Shown here: positions 6,730 to 10,278 of the stretch, in pieces
How the letters are laid out: each line of letters begins with the position of its first letter
Numbering within the stretch: the stretch's first letter is position 1
From: Lysobacterales bacterium UBA5700
Lineage (GTDB): Bacteria > Pseudomonadota > Gammaproteobacteria > Xanthomonadales > Xanthomonadaceae
Direction: 5' to 3'
Assembly (NCBI GenBank): GCA_002420085.1
Contig: DIHI01000010.1
Location: 2,097-12,374, forward strand
DNA length: 10,278 nt
Notes under the pieces: model-generated
What the model was told of the DNA's origin: nothing
The model's database searches: none
Seen by the model: the letters and a program-made list of their open reading frames with translations, nothing else
Position numbers and translations under genes: made by a program

Positions 6730-9102
6730 TCAGCAGGGTTCCATCTCGGTCAGGTAGATGTCGCCGGTCGGTGTGTTGACCCGGCCGACCAGGGCGGTCG
6801 GTTTGAGGTCGATCAGGTCTTCACCCCGGCGGTCGTGCCGGAGCAGACGCAGCGAGGGCGCACCATCCAGCCGCCGATAGCTGGCGACCACCCGGCGCGC
6901 TTCGGGATCTATCGGCTCGCTGATCAGGATCGGCGGCAGGTTTGGGTCGGCCAGCAACTCGGCCGAGGTCCAGGAGGACAGCGCCTGCCGGCGCTCGTCG
7001 AGATCGATGTTCTCGCGGAACAGGGTTTCGGTCGGTGTCCGCCCGCGTTCGCTCAGACCGCGCAATTGCCATTGCAGGTCGGAGCCGTACAGGTACAGAT
7101 CGAGTCGGTCGCGGAAGCCACGATCGATGCCCTCGAAGCACACGCCGAGCATCGGACTGTGCGATGCCCGGCCAGTGCCCCGGCGGCCATCGCTGCTTCG
7201 TTCGGTGTTTCGTTCGCCCGATCGATGACTCGCTCGCTCGTCACGCTCCGGGATCAGCGCCACCACCCGAGCCCGGAACCGCAGCGGACCGTCGGGCAGT
7301 TCCAGGGTGCCGATCACGCCATCACCGACCGCCACCGAGCGCGGGCAATGCCCGGCCAGCCGACAGCCGGACGACGAGATGTCCTTGACCGTCAACAGTG
7401 CCGGCTCGTTGGCGCCGACCCTGGCCCGTGCCGGCAACGCGATCGGGAAGCGATAGTCCTGCCGGCGCCAGCCGACTCGGGTCAGCGAGAATCGGACCAC
7501 CGCGAACGCCAGCAGAGCATTGCCACAGGCCCAGACGGCAGCGGCAGCCAAGGCCGGTCCGGGCAGGTGGCCAAGTGCCGGCCAGGCCAGCATGGCGAAC
7601 AGCACCGCGAACAGATTGATGAAGGAGATCGCCGCCTGCGGCGCCATGGTCAGGGATTCCACCCCGGCATCGGAGTTGCCGTCCAGGTTGGATCCGGGCT
7701 GATCGCCGACGCCGGTGTCGTCCAGCGGCAAGGGCCGAGTGGCCAGGCCACGCCAGACCAGGGTCAGGCTTGCCCAGATGAAGGCGGCAAAGCGTGCCAT
7801 CCGGTAGTGCTGTGACAGCAGGGCACTGCCGTAGCCGCGACCGAGTTCGGCACTGACCAGCACCGCCAGCGCCAGATACGGCAGGAAGATCGGCAGGAAC
7901 TCGCCCATCCCGGCGCTGATCGGCAATGACCCGGTCATCAGCATCCAGACGGGTGCCAGATACAGCACCGCCCGCAGCCAACCGTCGAAATAGCCCAGGG
8001 TGGCCTCCAGGTAGCACAGACGCTGTGCGGCGGTCAGCCGTCCCGTCAGGAACAGTCGATGCCGACGCAGGGCCAGCATGGCCTCCTGACCGGCCCGCAC
8101 CCGCTGCGACAGGAACGAGCGGGCCGCTTCCGGAGCGACCCCGAACGCCAGCGGCTCGGGCGAATAGACCGAACGAAAGCCGGCCTGATGCAGTGCGATC
8201 GAGGTTTCCAGATCGCCGCTGGACGCGCTGCTCTGGAAACCGCCGATGGCATCCAGCGCCGATCGCCGCAGCACCGCGCAACTGCCGCAGTATTGAGCGC
8301 AGTTCCAGCGATCACGACCGCGCTGACCGACTCGGAAGAACAGCGAGCGCTCGGTCCAGACCGGCCCGCCGCCAGTGTCGCGGTGCTGGTAGGAGTCAAG
8401 ATTGTAGAAGTCCTGCGGGGTCTGCACGAATGCCGTGGCCGAGTCGCGCAGAAACCCCAGGGTTTCGCTCAGGAAGCCGCGCTTGGGCGCATGATCGGCA
8501 TTGAACACCGCAACGAACTCGCCGGATGCCTGACGCAGCGCGTTGTTCAGGCATCCGGCCTTGCCCTGATCCGGGGTTTCGCGTGCCAGATAGTGGACAC
8601 CGAACTCGACCGCCAGTCGGGCCAGTTCCGGGCGATCACCATCATCGAGCAGCCATGCAGTGTGCGGATAATCCATGTTGCGGACCGCCAGCAGGGCGCG
8701 GCGCACCACCTCGGTCGGTTCGGACCCGGCAACCACGAAGACATCGACATCCAGCCCCGGCAAGGGTGTCGGCGGCAAGCGCACGGTCAAGTGCCAAGCG
8801 ACCGCTGCCCGGGTCAGCAGACCGAGGAACAAGGCCCACTCGACTCCGTACAGCAACCCGGAAAATACCGGAGCGGCCGGATTGAGCGTGCCGGCACGCC
8901 AACTCAGATAGTGCGCCGCGACGATCAGGAAGACCGCGACCAGCACCTTCTGCGTCGGCATCAGCCGATCCACCGCGACCTCCGTATCGTTTTCGACCCG
9001 TCTGCTGCGGCCGTTGCTGCGGGCGCGGGCCAATCTCGCCACTGGCGGCGAAAACTGACCTTGCGCGTCAATTTCTGCCCGCGCCATCGGGCCGATGTTC
9101 AT
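6730..9102 (-). CDS. Membrane GT2 glycosyltransferase, cellulose-synthase-like, with C-terminal PilZ domain
   Basis: With the start at 9102 this is a 790-residue inner-membrane protein built like BcsA. There are two membrane segments (about 52-68 and 79-105), then a cytosolic GT2 domain (about 117-345) with D153-D-G, K-A-G-C-L-N-N-A-L, V-Q-T-P-Q-D-F and C-G-S-C-A-V-L-R-R. About five more membrane segments (378-540) follow, then a PilZ domain (about 545-670). PilZ has R547-Q-D-Y-R and D574-I-S-S-S-G, the c-di-GMP-binding RxxxR and DxSxxG motifs, so control by c-di-GMP is likely. Departures from BcsA: DxD is N201-A-D, TED is S-G-D297, QxxRW is Q333-R-V-R-A, FxVTxK is absent, PilZ contains a charged insertion (619-649), and a tail of about 120 residues has no recognised family. 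The product is unknown; cellulose is not supported because no bcsB is adjacent. ATG 9117 is in frame five codons earlier, but AAGAGGA sits five bases before 9102, so I prefer 9102. Confidence 0.85.
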   Translation of the reverse strand: MNIGPMARAEIDAQGQFSPPVARLARARSNGRSRRVENDTEVAVDRLMPTQKVLVAVFLIVAAHYLSWRAGTLNPAAPVFSGLLYGVEWALFLGLLTRAAVAWHLTVRLPPTPLPGLDVDVFVVAGSEPTEVVRRALLAVRNMDYPHTAWLLDDGDRPELARLAVEFGVHYLARETPDQGKAGCLNNALRQASGEFVAVFNADHAPKRGFLSETLGFLRDSATAFVQTPQDFYNLDSYQHRDTGGGPVWTERSLFFRVGQRGRDRWNCAQYCGSCAVLRRSALDAIGGFQSSASSGDLETSIALHQAGFRSVYSPEPLAFGVAPEAARSFLSQRVRAGQEAMLALRRHRLFLTGRLTAAQRLCYLEATLGYFDGWLRAVLYLAPVWMLMTGSLPISAGMGEFLPIFLPYLALAVLVSAELGRGYGSALLSQHYRMARFAAFIWASLTLVWRGLATRPLPLDDTGVGDQPGSNLDGNSDAGVESLTMAPQAAISFINLFAVLFAMLAWPALGHLPGPALAAAAVWACGNALLAFAVVRFSLTRVGWRRQDYRFPIALPARARVGANEPALLTVKDISSSGCRLAGHCPRSVAVGDGVIGTLELPDGPLRFRARVVALIPERDERASHRSGERNTERSSDGRRGTGRASHSPMLGVCFEGIDRGFRDRLDLYLYGSDLQWQLRGLSERGRTPTETLFRENIDLDERRQALSSWTSAELLADPNLPPILISEPIDPEARRVVASYRRLDGAPSLRLLRHDRRGEDLIDLKPTALVGRVNTPTGDIYLTEMEPC

Positions 9103-9107
9103 GGCTG

Positions 9108-9114
9108 TCCTCTT
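9108..9114 (-). promoter_or_regulatory. Shine-Dalgarno deciding the glycosyltransferase start
   Basis: On the minus strand AAGAGGA ends five bases before the ATG at 9102. The upstream in-frame ATG at 9117 has no comparable site; only a GGGGA more than ten bases away is seen. If 9117 is used instead, the protein gains five residues. Confidence 0.55.
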
Positions 9115-9157
9115 CATGCGCCGCGCTGATCCCCGACCGAGCGACCGGGGCGCGGTC

Positions 9158-9274
9158 TCACTCGCGAAACAAGCAGCAATCGTGCCAGATGTCGGTCAGC
9201 CAGATGTCGGTCAGCCAGAGGTTGACCAGTCCGATGACGGCCAGCCGCAGATCGGGCCGACACCTGCACGGCAT
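9158..9274 (-). CDS. Possible 38-residue hydrophobic small protein
   Basis: An ATG-to-TGA frame on the minus strand begins 22 bases after the stop of the M14 peptidase gene and ends 55 bases before the preferred start of the glycosyltransferase gene. It would encode a basic, Cys-containing N-terminus (M-P-C-R-C-R), a hydrophobic stretch (L-A-V-I-G-L-V-N-L-W), two exact L-T-D-I-W repeats and the ending H-D-C-C-L-F-R-E. The repeats come from the 15-bp tandem duplication, whose period keeps the frame. There is no strong Shine-Dalgarno sequence, only a distant GGATCGGG. I recognise no family. The frame could be chance in GC-rich DNA, so this is a candidate only. Confidence 0.25.
   Translation of the reverse strand: MPCRCRPDLRLAVIGLVNLWLTDIWLTDIWHDCCLFRE
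9186..9260. repeat. 15-bp tandem repeat, about five units
   Basis: Two units are identical (CAGATGTCGGTCAGC at 9186-9200 and 9201-9215). They are followed by three diverged units at the same period: CAGAGGTTGACCAGT, CCGATGACGGCCAGC and CGCAGATCGGGCCGA. The last is only weakly alike. The array lies in the spacer between the M14 peptidase and the glycosyltransferase genes. The period is five codons, so it can be carried inside a frame. Confidence 0.7.
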
Positions 9275-9296
9275 TGCCGCGCAGCCCGATCCGAAC

Positions 9297-10211
9297 TCAG
9301 TTCAGCACGAAATCGATGGCAGCCACCACGGCGGTCACCTGGGCACGATTGCAACACTCCGGCGTGGTGCGTGGACTGTCCGGGTAGACCTCGGTGGTGG
9401 TCGTATACCGGGCATGGGTCGCCCCGGCGCACAGCCCGAGCGACGTGAAGGCATACAGGATCACCCCGGGCGCGACCACCGGCGAACCGATGATGTTGCC
9501 CGCCGGATCAGCCGGCGCGATGTGGGTGACTTCGGCAACGGCAGCGATCACCGCCTGCTGGAGCCCAAGCTGTGGATTCTCGGTGTCACCGACTACGTAG
9601 AAGCCATCCGGGATCACCCCCGGCTGGAACGGCGTGCCATCGCGTGCGGCCAGTTCCGGGCGGAACTGACGCTCATCGCTGTCGGTGGTCTCGTGCAGAT
9701 CGACATGCAGCAGGAACCGATCGCGCAGCGGTGCGATCAGGGCCATCAGGGCGGCCGACTCCTGGGCCGGACTGGCATCGCGGAACGCGCGATTGGGATC
9801 CACCGCGTCGGCATTCCAGCGGTGGATGCGCTCCCAGGCCCATGGACTCACGCAGGGCACGACCAGCAGATTCACCCGACCGGCATAGCGCTCGGCGTGC
9901 TGATCGAGAAATTGCAGCGCGCCCCGGACCCCGCTGGTCTCGTAGCCGTGTACCCCGCCGGTCACCAGTACCGAGGGCAGGGCATCATCCCAGTTCCGAC
10001 TGCGCACGGCCAACAGCGGATAGCTGTCCGGCGGGTAGCTGACCTGCCCGTACTCGACGACGTCGAACCGTGGACGCAGCCCATCGATCACAGCAAGCAC
10101 ATCCTCGGCATAGCTGCGCTGCCGTCGCTGGCGAGACAACCACAGCGCGCGCTCGGCGGCCCCCCAGGGCTGGCCGGGTGTGCCGATGCGGGATGCCGGG
10201 TCGGTGCTCAT
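9297..10211 (-). CDS. M14-family zinc carboxypeptidase / deacylase-like protein
   Basis: This 304-residue protein has the zinc-site layout of the M14 peptidase family: H88-G-Y-E91 in G-G-V-H-G-Y-E-T, then H173 in L-L-H-V-D-L-H-E. D138-P-N-R matches the substrate-carboxylate arginine region, and E274 in T-T-T-T-E-V-Y is the likely catalytic glutamate. All key residues appear present. There is no signal peptide or membrane segment, so it should act in the cytoplasm. The family includes carboxypeptidases, murein-peptide amidases such as MpaA, and the related AstE/aspartoacylase deacylases; sequence alone does not say which substrate is used here. ATG 10211 has AGGA nine bases upstream. It is followed on the same strand by the glycosyltransferase gene after about 195 bases. 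A link to the arginine operon through AstE-like chemistry is not supported, because the overall fit is to the M14 peptidase side. Confidence 0.85.
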   Translation of the reverse strand: MSTDPASRIGTPGQPWGAAERALWLSRQRRQRSYAEDVLAVIDGLRPRFDVVEYGQVSYPPDSYPLLAVRSRNWDDALPSVLVTGGVHGYETSGVRGALQFLDQHAERYAGRVNLLVVPCVSPWAWERIHRWNADAVDPNRAFRDASPAQESAALMALIAPLRDRFLLHVDLHETTDSDERQFRPELAARDGTPFQPGVIPDGFYVVGDTENPQLGLQQAVIAAVAEVTHIAPADPAGNIIGSPVVAPGVILYAFTSLGLCAGATHARYTTTTEVYPDSPRTTPECCNRAQVTAVVAAIDFVLN

Positions 10212-10278
10212 GCGGGGGATTCCTGGGTCGGGGTGGCTTATTGTCAGCGAGTTGGGCCACGGCGCATCGGCAGTGGCG
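10212..10278 (-). other. 5' flank of the M14 gene
   Basis: On the minus strand the sequence upstream of the peptidase start contains GACAATAAG about 30 bases before the ATG, the only A/T-rich stretch in the flank. It could serve as a -10 region, but I see no convincing -35 element at the right distance. The AGGA at 10221-10224 is the probable ribosome site. Confidence 0.25.

Noticed and set aside
6700..7815. Long plus-strand open frame of 371 codons opposite the glycosyltransferase gene
   Set aside because: It is antisense to a gene with clear GT2 and PilZ motifs. The translation is Gln/Arg/Gly-rich with no domain, as expected for a shadow frame in GC-rich DNA.
8059..9129. Plus-strand open frame of 356 codons opposite the glycosyltransferase N-terminal half
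   Set aside because: It is antisense to the conserved catalytic domain, has shadow-like composition and shows no family features.
9131..9150. CCCCG...CGGGG inverted repeat just upstream of the glycosyltransferase start
   Set aside because: The stem is only five base pairs with a ten-base loop and no T tract, so it is weak as a terminator or operator in GC-rich sequence.
9095..9448. Plus-strand frame with a D-V-G-Q-P pentapeptide repeat from the tandem array
   Set aside because: It overlaps the start of one minus-strand gene and the end of another. The repeat gives a pentapeptide in every frame, so the pattern alone is not evidence of coding.
9297..10211. Reading the M14 protein as AstE (succinylglutamate desuccinylase) of arginine breakdown
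   Set aside because: It has the general HxxE...H zinc layout shared by the superfamily, but also DPNR and a TTTTEVY region typical of M14 peptidases. No other ast gene is nearby.

Overview
The window is GC-rich chromosomal DNA, and almost all of it is coding. The gene content and order point to Gammaproteobacteria of the Xanthomonas/Lysobacter group. The main marker is a fused N-acetylglutamate kinase / N-acetylglutamate synthase followed by a GNAT gene, argC, argH, proB and proA, an order I recall from Xanthomonas. This placement rests on protein motifs and gene order, not on a database search.

Positions 29-6678, plus strand: one compact biosynthetic operon with six genes. ArgB (NAGS/K fusion) acetylates and then phosphorylates glutamate. 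ArgC reduces the acyl phosphate to N-acetylglutamate semialdehyde. ArgH performs the last arginine step, cleaving argininosuccinate. ProB and ProA do the equivalent kinase and reductase steps on free glutamate, leading to proline. Between argB and argC is a RimJ/RimL-like acetyltransferase of unknown substrate. The first junction has a 3-base gap and the next four are all ATGA start/stop overlaps, so tight translational coupling is expected. The operon continues upstream of the window: there is no visible promoter in the 28 bases before argB, and the remaining arginine genes (argG, the carbamoyltransferase, the deacetylase, argD) are not here.

Positions 6679-6729: short convergent spacer with a perfect 7-bp GC hairpin lacking a T tract.

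Positions 6730-10211, minus strand, transcribed towards the operon. First comes an M14-type zinc carboxypeptidase or deacylase without a signal peptide. Next is a 180-base spacer holding a 15-bp tandem repeat and a possible 38-residue ORF. Last is a large membrane-bound family 2 glycosyltransferase of the cellulose-synthase (BcsA) type with a C-terminal PilZ domain. The glycosyltransferase is the most unusual object in the window. Its PilZ c-di-GMP motifs are intact, but the DxD motif reads NAD, QxxRW reads QRVRA, and the FxVTxK gating segment is replaced by an acidic linker. It also carries a charged insertion inside the PilZ domain and a tail of about 120 residues that I cannot assign. No bcsB or other cellulose gene lies next to it within the window.

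I did not find a CRISPR array, a tRNA or rRNA gene, an insertion sequence or an obvious defence system.
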